This document shows positions 11,982 through 23,236 of a stretch of DNA of 64,000 nucleotides, in pieces. The number at the start of each line of letters is the position of its first letter. Positions within the stretch are counted from its first letter, which is position 1. Origin of the DNA: Pelecanus crispus (taxonomy: Eukaryota > Chordata > Aves > Pelecaniformes > Pelecanidae); assembly GCF_030463565.1 (NCBI RefSeq), contig NC_134645.1, forward strand, positions 1,805,501-1,869,500, read 5' to 3'. The notes under the pieces are model-generated. The model was not told the origin of the DNA, made no database searches, and saw only the letters and a program-made list of their open reading frames with translations. Made by a program: the position numbers and the translations under genes.

Positions 11982-12549
11982 TGTCATGGTTTAGCCCCAG
12001 CCAGCAACTCAGAACCATGCAGCTGCTCGCTCACTCCCCCTGCCCCGATGGGATGGGGGAGAGAATCGGAGGAGTGAGAGTGAGAAACACTCCTGGGGTG
12101 ACATAAGAACAGGTTAATAATTGAAATAAAGTAAAACAGTAATGATAATAACAACAATATAATAATGATAATAATAATAACAATACACAAAGCAAGTGAT
12201 GCACAGTGCAATTGCTCCCCACCCGCCGACCGATGCCCAGCCAGTTCCCAGCAGCGATCGCTGCTCCCCGGCCAACCCCCCCAGTTTCCATACTGCCCAT
12301 GACGCCGTATGGTATGGAACAGCCCTTGGGGCAGTTGGGATCAACTCTCCTGGCTGTGCCCCCTCCCAGCTTCTTGTGCCCCTGGCAGAGCATGGGAAGT
12401 TGGAAAGTCCTTGACTGGCATAAGCAGTGCTGAGCAACAACTAAAAACATCAGCATGTTATCAACATTCTTCTCCTTCTAAATCCAAAACACAGCACTGT
12501 GCTTGCTGCTAGGAAGAAAATTAACTCTATCCCAGCCGAAACCAGGACA
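11982..12549 (-). mobile_element. solo LTR of an avian endogenous retrovirus
   Basis: A 568-bp unit begins TGTCATGGTTT and ends CCAGGACA, so it has the canonical TG...CA ends. Internal landmarks match a very common bird LTR: the ctcccccatcccat-type block near 12040-12060, an AAT/ATA-rich stretch at 12118-12185, gatgcacagtgcaattgctc (12198-12217), and the terminal ttaactctatcccagc (12521-12536). By analogy with intact copies, transcription runs on minus, and the expected TATA position falls near 12283-12293, where it is mutated. No gag, pol or env sequence flanks it, which indicates a solo LTR left by recombination. Flanking bases (atgt at left, ctgt at right) give only a one-mismatch 4-bp target duplication. 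I recall this LTR type from neoavian genomes. Confidence 0.88.
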
Positions 12550-14967
12550 CTGTTATAATATAGACAGTATCTGTGGCCTTACTGCCTTTCATGCCTTCTC
12601 TCTTTTTATCTTCGCAAGATGAGCATAGCAACATGTTTTCATTGTTATTACTAATTTACCATTTATTTTTCTAGCAGAAATAACTCAATGTACCAATTTA
12701 AGGAGGCAATATTATGGGAACCTAAAAGTAAATGTTTGGAACAGACGATTCACTTTCCTAGTGAATGTCTGAGTTAAAATGACAGCATTTATAGCTCAAT
12801 CTAAGAAGCTATTCTGACCCCCCACTCCATCAATGCAGTTGCTTGGCCATCACTCAGATACCCCTGTAATAATAGCAGATAGCTCATTTTATCTGTTTCA
12901 ATACAAATTCTAACTTAAGCTTAAGCTAATAAGATAACTTAATAGATAACTTAAGCTTAAGTTATCCAGTTCCAAGAATTGAAGTGGTAATCAATTCAGC
13001 GAGACTTGGTGGAAATACCTGATGACACAGGCTGCACTAATCCATTTCAAGATTCAGAAATGCTAATTAGGGTTTCTCTTTGTTGCTTTTAAGAAGAAAT
13101 AGTGGGCTAATGCAGTTAATGAGAACAAATCAAATAGTTTCACAGAACTGCAAAATGTAATAGCTGTCAACCCACCCCCATTATAAACCTTTCCTTTACC
13201 AACCCACACTCTTTTGTGCTTTCTGAGATCTTTTCTACAGCCCTAAATCCTCCACAAAATCTGACATCATTGTTCTAGTTGCTGTGGGAAGGGTGATGCT
13301 TAAATTTCCCATATTTCAGTGTGAATATAGAAATAACTGCCTTAAATGACCACATCTCCCCCTCTTCCTCAGTGTGTTGCGTAAGAGAAAAATAGAACCA
13401 TCAGCAGCATCTCAGTCAATGTCTTCCCCAAATTTTAATGTTTCTGGTGAATGCATATTTCATATATCAAACATCAGATAAATCTCCTTCTGCTTTCCTA
13501 TCAAACCATGTGACTAAGGCTTCTAATGTGCTCCTTCTAAACAGAAGAGGATGGCCTGGGCTCCCCTTCTTCACCGAGCCCCAATCCTTTTGCACTTTCT
13601 CTTCCCCTTTGGAGCTCACTGTCATCTCCAGTAAAACCTCAGGAAGCATATTTCAAATCATTAAATAATAATCCATGTAAAACAGAGATCACAATGACAA
13701 CGCCAAAAGAACAGCTTGCTAAGTTGAAGAATTCTAACATTCTGTTTGCACGCAGAATAAACTTTTTCCTGAACAACATTGCTTTTCCATACTTGTTAGT
13801 TTAAGATCTAATTTGCATAAAACTCCTAGGTCTTGGATGCACAAAATTAAAATATTATTATGGCTAAATTGTTCCCTTGTTCACAAACTGCTTATAAAGT
13901 CAAGTTATTCTTACCTTCTGTAATGAAATTATACCCAGTGAATTTAAATCCTCGCAGGCATTACAGTAGGTGGGTTTGTGTTTAGATTTAATCATCAAGC
14001 CAAGACTTACTTGCTCCATCATGCCAGCACAGGCCTCACAGACTTAACCCCAAAATGCACCCTCTGATTCTTATGCTTTAGAACTCAATAGTATAACTTT
14101 ATCAGTCACATTTTTGTTTGAGATGGATTTTTTTTTTTGCTATAGGATACCTCAGTTCATATTCTCATGTTTTATTTACCAACACTTTACGATTTAAGAG
14201 AACTTTGCAATGATGATGCAAGTCTTCATGGCAGATTTCCTCATACTACGCGTTTATTTTTACCTAGTGGCTTAGTTCCTTACTATGTTTTCAGTTTAAA
14301 TTTTTTACTACTACTAACTAGAACCAATTTACCTGAAGGTTCTTTCTTTTAATATATCAGTGAAAGTACTTTTTAAAGCTTAATTTATACTGAAAAATCT
14401 GAACTTTATTTTCATGTGGTTTTGTTGGTGGAGGTTTAGTGGTTTATTGCCTTAGATCTTTACATGGAGGATTATTAAGCAAACTAAGGACTTTGACATG
14501 GCAATGATAAAAAAATGTTGAAAAGTGGACAGAAGTTTAGTTTCATCAAATATTCATATCTACATATTATGTCAAACAAAATTATCAACCGATGAATTGA
14601 ATCACAAGCAAAAGAACTTCAGGGATTACTACTTTAACTTAAAAAATAAAGGCTCATTTCAGAGAAAAACACAATTGATTGGTTTTCATGCCCTAGAGAG
14701 AATCAGGACATAGTGAATTAGGGCTTTAATAAAACAAGAAGTCTTCCATGCAATTTGCTGTACAAGAACATGGTTATTCTACGTGTAGGCTCTCAGAATA
14801 ACTTTTTGAAAAAATCACAAGGTAACACAAAATCTACACAATAGAATCTAGCCACAGTAAAATAATGGGTTCACAATTTTGTATCTGTCACCACATAACT
14901 TCTGTTACTTTCTGTAAGCAGTCCATGATTTTAGAGCACAAGAGGGACAAATTTAGGTCCCATCCAC
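12550..14967. other. intergenic AT-rich DNA, no gene supported
   Basis: No coding or RNA gene was recognised. The notable structure is a nested AT-rich palindrome at 12911-12966, listed separately. Confidence 0.5.
12911..12966. repeat. AT-rich palindrome with a neighbouring imperfect copy
   Basis: Bases 12945-12966 form a perfect 22-bp palindrome centred on AAGCTT, with arms GATAACTTAAG. A related copy, taacttaagcttaag, lies at 12911-12925, and the intervening sequence repeats ataactta. The whole segment can fold into alternative hairpins. Confidence 0.85.
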
Positions 14968-15105
14968 GCAAAATTTGGCCGCAGTCCTGTAATCTGATCT
15001 GTGTGGGCATGACCCTTCCTCTGCACAACACTCCACTTGCTTAAGTGGGCCTCTGCACAGGTGTATGGGTCCTCCCACACAGATCAGATTGCTGGATTTG
15101 GATCT
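14968..15105. mobile_element. palindromic MITE-like element
   Basis: A perfect 17-bp inverted repeat, AATCTGATCTGTGTGGG at 14991-15007 against its complement at 15074-15090, is extended outward by partly complementary flanks (tttggccgcagtcc at left, ctggatttgg at right). Inside, GACCC (15011-15015) pairs with GGGTC (15067-15071). The centre, ccacttgcttaagtgg (15033-15048), is itself nearly palindromic. This nested symmetry, without coding capacity, resembles short inverted-repeat DNA-transposon relics of amniotes. I cannot name the family. Confidence 0.55.
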
Positions 15106-16633
15106 TGCATTGTAAATGGATCAGGAGATATATGTTGTAACCAGGTCACCTGCCTGTGCTATAGGTATACCGTAGAGTCATCTATAATATATTTAATCAG
15201 TCAACCACCAAGCAAGTATTTTAGCAATTGTTATTTTTGTCCATACATTATTGCTTCAACAGTCTTTCATTTTTCCAGAAGGGTAATCAAATCCTCTTTC
15301 AAAACTGAATGCAGTACTTCCTTCAACCATTCTGTTAACATTTTTCTCCAGGTTACACAGTAATAATTGCAATATAAGTATCCAGCTAGATCATCCTCAA
15401 AGATTTTATGAAATTTATATGCTCAAACTTCAAGTTTTGCAGTTTTACAGTACAAAGTAATTTTTTATGATGCAGCTAAAGAAAACAGTTTCCTCCAATG
15501 TTGTTCTATTTCAGCATGAGACTTCATTTTTTCAAACACTACTTTGGTTTTTGGCTTGCTAGTTTATATCCAGATGCTCTCTCTTAACAGACATCCTTTT
15601 TCTACACTTTCCTACAAAGTGCTTAGACTCCCTGTGATATATGAATATAGCATATGAAAGGTACATGAAGCCTAAATCTTTACTTTAGTTGACACTTTTA
15701 CATCCATTCCAGTTGATCTTTCATTTCCTCTAAATAAGCCGACTCATGGCTATTAGTAATGGTATTAGCAAAACCCTTACAAGCTAGAAACACTTCATTG
15801 TCTTGTCCTAAAGCTTATGGAATAAAAGTTGCTTTGTGTTTATTTTTGCAGGATTGCAACATTTCTATTCAGTAGTTCTGCAATGAGTCATTGTTTTATA
15901 TCTTCTACAGAAGAAAGCAGACTAAAGCTCTCCAAGAATCCCCCTGTATGCCTGTCTTGTCCTTCAGGCTTCTAAATCTAATCTTTAATACTTAAGAGAA
16001 GACAGCTACTGATAACCAGGGATCTACAGAAAGAGGACAAAATGGGATGAAGTGAGACCATCTCTTATTTCACAGTTGGTCAAGATTAAGCCTTCGAACA
16101 GTTTTTGGTATATTTAGATACAATGTAAATAAGAACTGCAAAATAAAGACCCTGAAGGAGTTTGTACAACTTTGAAGTAAAGTCTGTAAAGCTGAAAATC
16201 ATATTAATTTTTAGTCAGAAATGAAGTAGTGAGAGTGAATGCAATTTAAGAGAAGAAAAAGCAATAAAGGAACACAGAAAAGAGGAAGGCCACTGACCAA
16301 GGGAGAAAGTTTATCATTTTGCTTGAAGAAGTAAACACAAAGGAAGGGCAGGGCATTCTTTTAAAGGATAAAAAAGAAAGACTGATATATGTTGCAGCTG
16401 ACAGAAAACAAACTAGAACAGACAAACTAAATTTACATCACTTCTAACCTTCTTCCTGCATATCCAGTGCTTCCTAGACAACAGCAACAAACAGACTATC
16501 AGAGCAGTAGCTTCTTTTATCTAGAGGCTTTGGTATCCTTTGGGAAACCACTCATCAAAATCAGCTGGGGATCATTTGCAAGCTTAATAAAGAAAAGATT
16601 CTTTTATCAAGAAGTTTTATTGATAGCCGTCAG
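15106..16633. other. intergenic DNA, no gene supported
   Basis: AT-rich sequence. The 108-codon plus frame at 15037-15363 begins inside the palindromic element and looks incidental. Confidence 0.45.
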
Positions 16634-17003
16634 TGTCAAGGGCACCAACAGGTCTAATTGTCCTGAGCAGCCTCACCTGGGACCCAACCACACCCCTCTG
16701 CTCCTTGGTGCAGGAGCTCCATTTAAGCTCAGGGCTGAGCACATCCACTTCCTTTAAGTCCCAGGCAGACTAGTCTTTGGCCCTGTTTTTAGCCTTGTCT
16801 CTTCGATGCACCTTGCCTCCACATTGTAAGTGTGTTTCCAGTCTTCTACTGCTCCTGGCTGGACCCTGCTGCCACCCCCCAGCTCTGCCTGCCCTGCTCA
16901 GGTACTGTGGGACTGTGTCACTTAAGTGCTAGGGTCACCCTCAGCTCCTGCACAGCCACGCTTGTGCTCTTCTCTGATGCTTGCTTGTAATGGCACCTTT
17001 GCA
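16634..17003. mobile_element. possible retroelement-derived (LTR-like) GC-rich segment
   Basis: A sharply bounded GC-rich block sits in AT-rich surroundings. It starts tgtcaagggcaccaac and contains ctcctggctggaccctgctg (about 16850-16869). The phrase structure, with two TTTAAG TATA-like motifs at about 16722 and 16753, reminds me of avian LTRs, and the block could be bounded by TG (16634) and CA (17003). No target duplication is convincing and I cannot name a family. It could equally be unique sequence. Confidence 0.3.
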
Positions 17004-17009
17004 GATTTT

Positions 17010-19684
17010 TGGTGTTTTCCAATAATGATATTCTTTACTACCATCTTTTCTTTATGCTAGGATTAAAAACAGGATGGTGGGAAAATTTTACTGCACTTAA
17101 AGTAAGTGCTAGAATGAATTTTTAAAGGCTTAATGCTCAAGAGTAGAGGCAGATGACCTAGTAGTAAAATGAGACCAATCTGCAACAGAGTTTTCACCAA
17201 TTGCAAAAAGGTAACCAAGTAAAGCACCTTTCAGAATAAAGCAGCCCTTCTGTATAAGCTTAAGTTGCAGGAATAGTTGTTCCTAGGTGACACTATGTGT
17301 ATTGGAAGTAAGAACACAAAACCAGGTCTTCTGAAATAGAGAGAGGAATGAAAGCTGGCTAGCACATACTTGAATTAACAAGGATATGTAGTGATGAGAA
17401 AAGTTAAATTAATATGGTGAAATAGGAATCTTAAAAAATCAGCTGCTGTGAGCATAGCCTGGGTAGACTGGTACCATAATGCTCATCACTGGAATTCACT
17501 GCAGCCTGGAATTTCTCACCCTGATATTTATCAGGACTGTTGCTGCTTTGTTTTAGTAATTAAAAAAGTCACCCTTATTTACTGAGTAGCAAACTGAATC
17601 CAACATGTGGTAACAGCGAAGCTGGCAGCAGTATGCAAGGCTCTGTATTTTATCTCCGGATGTTATGGCATTACATTTTCTGTTCATCCTCAAGCTCATC
17701 CTAAAGGTGCAATAGTTTGTTCATTGCAGGAAATGTTTGTAATTACTTGCATTCCTCTGCAGTATAATCAAGGAACATATATTAAGCCTTTACAGATGTA
17801 GGTGTGTAGCATTTTTTTACAATGGGCTGTAGCTTTAGGAAATGCAACCAGCTGATTCTTCTTAGGCCAACATCACCACCCCTAGAGTAAACAGCTGAAA
17901 GGTGGGGAAAATTCAGAACTTCATTGTCTACATTTCTTGATAGTGCATGCTAAAGCTCTTTTGCTAATTAGAGTATTGGAATACTATTTGATTACTGATA
18001 TTGATTACTTGGACTGTAAGAGATCAGGTGTTTCATGGTACCATCTTCTGGAGTTCTTCAGGCTCTGCATGGTATCGCTGCTACTTGTCATGAAATAATG
18101 AGAAACTTGGACTTGTCTAGAGAAAGAGTGGCAAGATATTCTTATGGCAAATTAAAAAAAAATCTTAAATTGTCTTTTCTGAAAAAAGGCAATAGCAGTA
18201 GGAAGACAGGAGATAAGTACCTCTGAGCCAGGAAGCTCTCAAGGACAGTGACAGGAATGGATTCCCACCCTGAGAATGAGCCAGTGCGGATATGAGGAGA
18301 CCTAACTGAGTGACATCAAGAAAACTCCCTTGAAAGGTCAAAGATTCTCTTAATAAAACAAAGGTTGCCATTGCCAGTACTGGAAAGTGGAGACAGCAAA
18401 GTGTAATCAGTACCCGAATAAGCTCTGGTTTCAAGGCGTGCGTTACAATGCTTTATGCTGTAAATACACTGCTATGGTAAATTTATTTTTTACCTGTCTT
18501 GCTCTTCACCGCTGATAGATGGCAGCAAATGACAAAAGATTTTCAGTCTGTACTGCATTCTGTTCCTCTTTCTGTAGAATCTTCCTTTTTAAAAACAAAA
18601 TGGTGCTGATTCCACAGTAGCAAAATGTATGACCCCTGTAAAAGGCAAGGGTTTGCTTTAATGTTATATAGTTAAAGCAAGCGATGAAACTTTGTCCATT
18701 GTGTTCCTATTCCCTGTGATACTGGAGGTTTTCTGATTCTATGTGAATGTTTTTGTTCTATATTCCATTGAATGGTTGCTTCTCTAGTTACTTGATGTGT
18801 CTCAGAAAAGCAATTTCATTTTTTTTTTCTAGGTCTTGATCTATTTTTAACTTCCTTCTAGTCTTGAGATCCAAACATGTAAACAACTTGGGTTATGCCG
18901 CATTACTGCTAGGACATGAAGTGGTGTGTGGGAGGGCATTGCCTAATGGAGAGAGCAAATAAAATTATTATTTTGAATTTTTTTTATTATAAAGTCAGAG
19001 TTAGCCTGCCTTTACCTCTTGGTAAGAGAAGGCTGAGTTAATCTTCTAAGGTTCGTTAAATATTTTCTAGTGTAGGATTCTGCCTGAAGATGCTTAGATT
19101 TTCTTTTTTAGAAAAAGCAAATACAGCAGGGGAAAAAAACCTGCAAGCAGATTTAGAAAATCTTTGGTGTTCAGTTGGAGACTCAGCCTACTAAACAACC
19201 AGTTTCTGGCCTGTATTTTTGCACATGTAGCAATCTACACAAAAGAAATTACATGCAATCACTTCTGGAAAGGTTTGCTGATGAAAACATGAGCACTAAC
19301 AGGTATCACTGAAGGTTTGGGGAGTAGTTTGCATGGGGTGAGCTTTCTGTCTCCAAGGCCTGCTGCTCCAGCTGAGGAGTCCAGCCCCTTGCTGGCTTTG
19401 GTATTTGCCTCAGCACAGGGGTTGAACAGGGAAGAGAAATAAGCTTTTAAAATGCTGGGTGAAAGCTTCAGTAATGCGGAGATGTGAGAAAAGTCTGTCA
19501 CACAGCCTTGCCAGGGTGGGATGCCCAAGATAAATTTGTTTTTTGGTTTTTTTGGTGTGTTTTAGCTTTCAATTACTTGCCTTTCCACCCTATCGAAATC
19601 ACCTCAGTTCAGCCACATATGGTAAATGCTTTTTTTTTTTTTGCTTCAATGATTCTTGTAAATCCCTGACAGAGGCTAACGCTG
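17010..19684. other. intergenic DNA upstream of ACYP2, no gene supported
   Basis: AT-rich sequence with no recognisable exon, RNA gene or repeat family. It leads into the ACYP2 CpG island. Confidence 0.45.
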
Positions 19685-19947
19685 GTTACCTGTCACGGGA
19701 TGCTCGAGGCGGGAAGCCCGGTTGGCTGTACACGCCTAGCGCACCAGCCCCGAAGCAGGAGACAGTCGCGTTCAGCCCTTCGCTCCCTCAACGCCTCTCT
19801 CCTCGAACAGCACCGGCGATGCCACCTGCCCGGGGGCGCAGCGAGTACCTCACGGTGCGCCCTGGGCTGCGGCTGCCGCGGAGCGCTTGCTGTGAGGCGG
19901 GCGAGGCGGCGAAGGGCCGCGCCTCCCCTCAGGGAGCTGCGGGGCCG

Positions 19948-20009
19948 CTCCCCTCACGGCGGGCGAGGCGCTCCCCTCACGGCGGGCGAGGCGCTCCCCT
20001 CACGGCGGG
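19948..20009. repeat. 23-bp GC-rich tandem repeat in the ACYP2 promoter, about 2.7 copies
   Basis: Units at 19948-19970 and 19971-19993 are identical. A third, 19994-20009, is cut off at cacggcggg and runs directly into the E2F-like site. The unit starts ctcccctcacggcgggcgag and ends gcg. A partial earlier copy is visible at about 19923-19931. Confidence 0.9.
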
Positions 20010-20196
20010 TTTTCCCGCCCGCAGTCAGGGGCCATTTTGTGGTGCCGTGCTCGCCTCCCCCCCCGCCCAGCGCCTTGCCGTGAGGCGGCCGCTTACGCGG
20101 GAAGCTTGAGCCTCGCGCGCTGCCGTCCGGGCGCCGCTCGGCCGCGGCCCGCAGAGCAGCGCCCGACGCGACTGCGGCTCTGCCTTGGCCGCCGCC

Positions 20197-20266
20197 ATGT
20201 CTGCCCTGGCGAAGGCCTCCGGCGCGCTCAAGTCGGTGGATTACGAAGTGTTTGGGCGAGTGCAAG
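20197..20266 (+). CDS. ACYP2: ACYP2 coding exon 1 (acylphosphatase-2, muscle type)
   Basis: ACYP2 hydrolyses the carboxyl-phosphate bond of acylphosphates such as 1,3-bisphosphoglycerate and phosphorylated ion-pump intermediates. It is a monomeric cytosolic enzyme of about 100 residues. This exon encodes 23 codons plus one base: MSALAKASGALK, then SVDYEVFGRVQ. It differs from the chicken protein, as I recall it, at only two positions (Ala for Thr at 5, Ala for Ser at 10). The ATG at 20197 has a strong Kozak context (gccgccATGt). Upstream in-frame TTG codons are not needed. SVDYEVFGRVQ forms the first beta strand and the start of the phosphate-binding loop. The exon ends in a consensus donor, GTAAAG (20267), in phase 1. 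It joins the exon at 20955 and then that at 23237. The fourth coding exon is not in view. Confidence 0.96.
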
Positions 20267-20954
20267 GTAAAGAGGGGCTCGGCGCTGCGGGCAGACGGGG
20301 CGAGGGGCGGCTGCGCCAAGGGCCCGCGGCGGTGGCGGGCCGCGCATGCGCGCAGAGGCGGCGGCCTGAGGCGGCGGCCTGAGGCGGCGGCCTGAGGCGG
20401 CGGCCTGAGGCGGCGGCCTGAGGCGGCGGCGTGCGGGGACGCGGGAGCGGCCGCCGCCGCCTCTTCCCCAACGGGAAAGGGGGAAAAAAAAAAAAAAAAA
20501 AAAAAAGGTTGTAAATATGCCCCCACTGTAAGGCTCGCCCGGTTCCCTGGGGAGCACAGGCTGTTCTGTCAGAAGCACTTTGCGTTACCTGCGTCTTCTG
20601 GCAGAGCGGTTATGTGGGAATGCCCGCCCCCCCCCCCCGGATTTCTGCAAAACTTTAAGGTGAAAATTAAGTCCAAGGCAATTCCCCTGCTGCAACATCT
20701 TCATTAGAAAAGGCTATGTGCGCTAACCGCGTTAATGAAAATAATCGCTTGTCCAGGGGAAGGCTCAAGGCCGGTTTGTTTGCAAATTCTGTAGTTTGCT
20801 CAATGTTAAAATCTCTGAAAACTGCGCTCTGAAGTTTCTGTAAGAAAAGACTGCAGATGACTTGTATGCAGTTTACTGTAAATTTATATAAAATGAAAAT
20901 CCTAGGAGTGGTATTCTTTCAAATTGTTCTAATGTCTTTTTCTTTCTTTTCTAG
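20267..20954 (+). other. ACYP2 intron 1, including GC-rich first part and homopolymers
   Basis: A 688-bp intron with GTAAAG donor and CTAG acceptor. The first 200 bases belong to the CpG island. It contains the 13-bp minisatellite, a run of 23 A (20484-20506) and a run of 12 C (20627-20638). No further exon is seen. Confidence 0.85.
20355..20430. repeat. 13-bp GC-rich minisatellite in ACYP2 intron 1, about 5.8 copies
   Basis: Five perfect copies of gaggcggcggcct start at 20355, 20368, 20381, 20394 and 20407. A sixth begins at 20420 and diverges after 11 bases. Perfect identity suggests recent expansion and possible length polymorphism. Confidence 0.95.
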
Positions 20955-20971
20955 GTGTTTGTTTCAGGATG
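20955..20971 (+). CDS. ACYP2: ACYP2 coding exon 2, a 17-nt microexon with the catalytic arginine
   Basis: The 17 bases complete the split Gly codon and add VCFRM, giving the family motif GRVQGVCFRM. The arginine (residue 28 of the conceptual protein, the counterpart of Arg23 in the mature human muscle enzyme) lies in the phosphate-binding loop and is required for catalysis. The exon is bounded by a long pyrimidine tract and AG (20953-20954) and by a consensus donor, GTAAGG (20972). Its phase fits exactly: 70 + 17 = 87 bases, or 29 codons. Skipping it would shift the frame and remove the active site. It is far too short to show as an open frame and was found from the expected protein. Confidence 0.93.
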
Positions 20972-23236
20972 GTAAGGCAATGTCTGATTTACCAGTTCTA
21001 CTTTACAGTATAGTATTTCCAGTGCTAAAAATATGGCAGCAGGTCTGTAGAGCCTAAACATATCCAACTTGCTGTTTTGAGTTCTAGGTTAGACGGTTAA
21101 GTATTGCGAGTGGATTTAAAAGGAAAAAAAATATTTGTTTTGTATTCTGTTACATTAAAATGGATTTTTAAAAGCTTACTAATGTGTTGCTTGTTTGTAT
21201 AGCATCTAAAGATTGTGTTTGGATTGCTTATGATAAAACAGCCACAAGAGCATTATAACATGTTAACCTTTAGAAAGGTTAAATCTGAAGATCTTCATAT
21301 AGCTTCTGAAACAATGTGTTCCAGTTTAATTTTTTTAATAGCAATTCTAGTATCAGTATTTAAAGAAGCTTATTGTGTTTCCTTGTAACAGTGTGCTACA
21401 AACATGCAGTCTGTGGCTCATATCCCAGCCAAACGCCTCCACCAGCTCTGAACATGCAGCAGGTAGTTTTGCATTTCACAGAAACCCGAGAAACAAGAGG
21501 ACACGTTTCAAATAAGAACAGGTTTTTGTCTGAAAATAGTGGGCCATGCTTAATGTTAGACTTAAAAGTTTTTATGCGTAGTTTATATGTATTGTGAAAT
21601 AGTGCAAAATTGGAACAGGTAGAGGATTACAATATGTCTTGAATTTAATTATTTTATCAAGTGGAAAGTGTATGTCCACAGAATATATGATGGGCAGGTG
21701 CAAGCTTGCTCTGCCTTGTTTTGAGCTGACCTGGAGCCATGTGAACACATGCCACGGTGCCAGTCCTGAGCTAATAAACGGTATTGAGAAACAGGTTGTC
21801 AGCTGCATTCCCGTGCTTTTGGACAAGTCTGCATGGAGAAGCTGCTCATAATCAACTTGAAAAATACTCTTCATAGTTAGCCATACCTTTTTGTTGCCTA
21901 GATTACCCCCCACTTTGTTTTGTTTTTTTTGTAATGTAGATATCTGAAGTTTGGCTGTCAGCATTAGAGTAAGTGTCTAAAGAGGCTGGTGGTGCAGTGT
22001 GCACATTTAGTATCAGTGTACTGTCTTGGGTACTACTGCACGTACTCTAACATGCTTGGCTATTTCTTATCAAAATATAATGAAAGCTCTCAGATCTTAT
22101 TGTTAGAGCCATCAGTCTGTTGATGTCCTGTAACACAAGATAAAAACATGGGCCATGTATGCCTCTTTACTAAACATGCAAGAAGCAAAACAGAGGAGGT
22201 AACTTTAAATAAATTTGCTATTAATGAAATGAAGTACTGTGTGTTGGCTAATAGTGTTTTTATTGTCCTACATGGGACAAAAATTTAATGGATTTCTGCA
22301 AAACAGGCTTTTTTCCCCCTACCATTTCAGTGTTCAAAGACAAATTATGAAAACCATGCATATATTTCATATGTACATGAAAGACAAAATTAGAAAGTTT
22401 AGAAAAAAGAAAAACAAAACCAAAACCCAAATCTCAAACAGGGTACTTGGAAGTTCCTGATTTTGTCACAAGTGAATAGCTGGGAAACCATAATTTCTTG
22501 TGGTATTGCAAAAATACTAGAAAAACAGTACAATTAGATTGTGACCTTTGCTACTATTTGTTAGTAGTAATGTAGCAGCTGGGGATAGAATTTAAGGGGT
22601 GAAAGTCAAGTGGAAAGGATTTAAAATGAAACTGTAGAAAAGGAACTATGAAGTTTGTACGTGTTGCAAATTTAATGGGTTTAGCCACTCTGTTGAAGAG
22701 GCAAATGAGCAGTGATAGCTACAGAAAGGAATAGAGTAGGTAGAAGGGAGTGGTGTGGGATTATTAGAGTCCTTTGTGATCAAAATGGTGTTAAAAGTTC
22801 CTGAAATAAGGGGAGCAAGTCTTTGGCCTCCCTGTGAATGAAAAAAATCCTCACACCATCAGAAGGCTTCTATGCATGTACATATGATAAAGCAGAGGAA
22901 GATGACTTTTATTATGAGCAGTGTAATGTCTTGGTGGGAGCCATCATATGTGTAGGTTTTTTTAAGGAATGTATTAAAAGCTGTGAAAATGGAAGTGGGA
23001 ATTAACTCATGCATTTATTATGTATATGTAAAATCTCATTCTTGTTCAAAAGTTGGCTGCTTCTGCTGCAACTTCAGAGCTGACAGGAATATCTTAATGC
23101 CTGAGTAGGAGCATCATCTATGGATTTTTTTAAGTGTAGGCCTTATAGCTTTCAAAATGAAAGTGGGGTTTGAAGTGGTATACATGTGCTGTATGTGCTG
23201 ACACTGATTGTCCTCTTTCATTATTTTTCAAATCAG
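20972..23236 (+). other. ACYP2 intron 2
   Basis: A 2,265-bp AT-rich intron with consensus GTAAGG donor and CAG acceptor. A slightly GC-richer patch at about 21690-21845 contains an AATAAA but is not assignable to a repeat family by eye. No additional exon is seen. Confidence 0.85.

Larger units (their letters stand above)
19685..20465 (+). promoter_or_regulatory. ACYP2: CpG island and promoter of ACYP2
   Basis: A dense CpG island covers the ACYP2 start codon and the beginning of intron 1. About 180 bp upstream of the ATG lie an E2F-like site, TTTCCCGC (20011-20018), and a YY1-like site, GCCATTTT (20031-20038, the complement of AAAATGGC). Both are common close to start sites of TATA-less promoters. 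Two GC-rich minisatellites, 23-bp units at 19948-20009 and 13-bp units at 20355-20430, lie inside the island and may vary in copy number. The start site is probably between about 20040 and 20190. Confidence 0.75.

Noticed and set aside
12136-12185. Stand-alone ATA/AAT microsatellite
   Set aside because: It is the AT-rich internal part of the solo LTR, present in related copies of that LTR.
19543-20578. Long open frames on both strands around the ACYP2 promoter
   Set aside because: GC-island artefacts, partly generated by the 13-bp and 23-bp tandem repeats.
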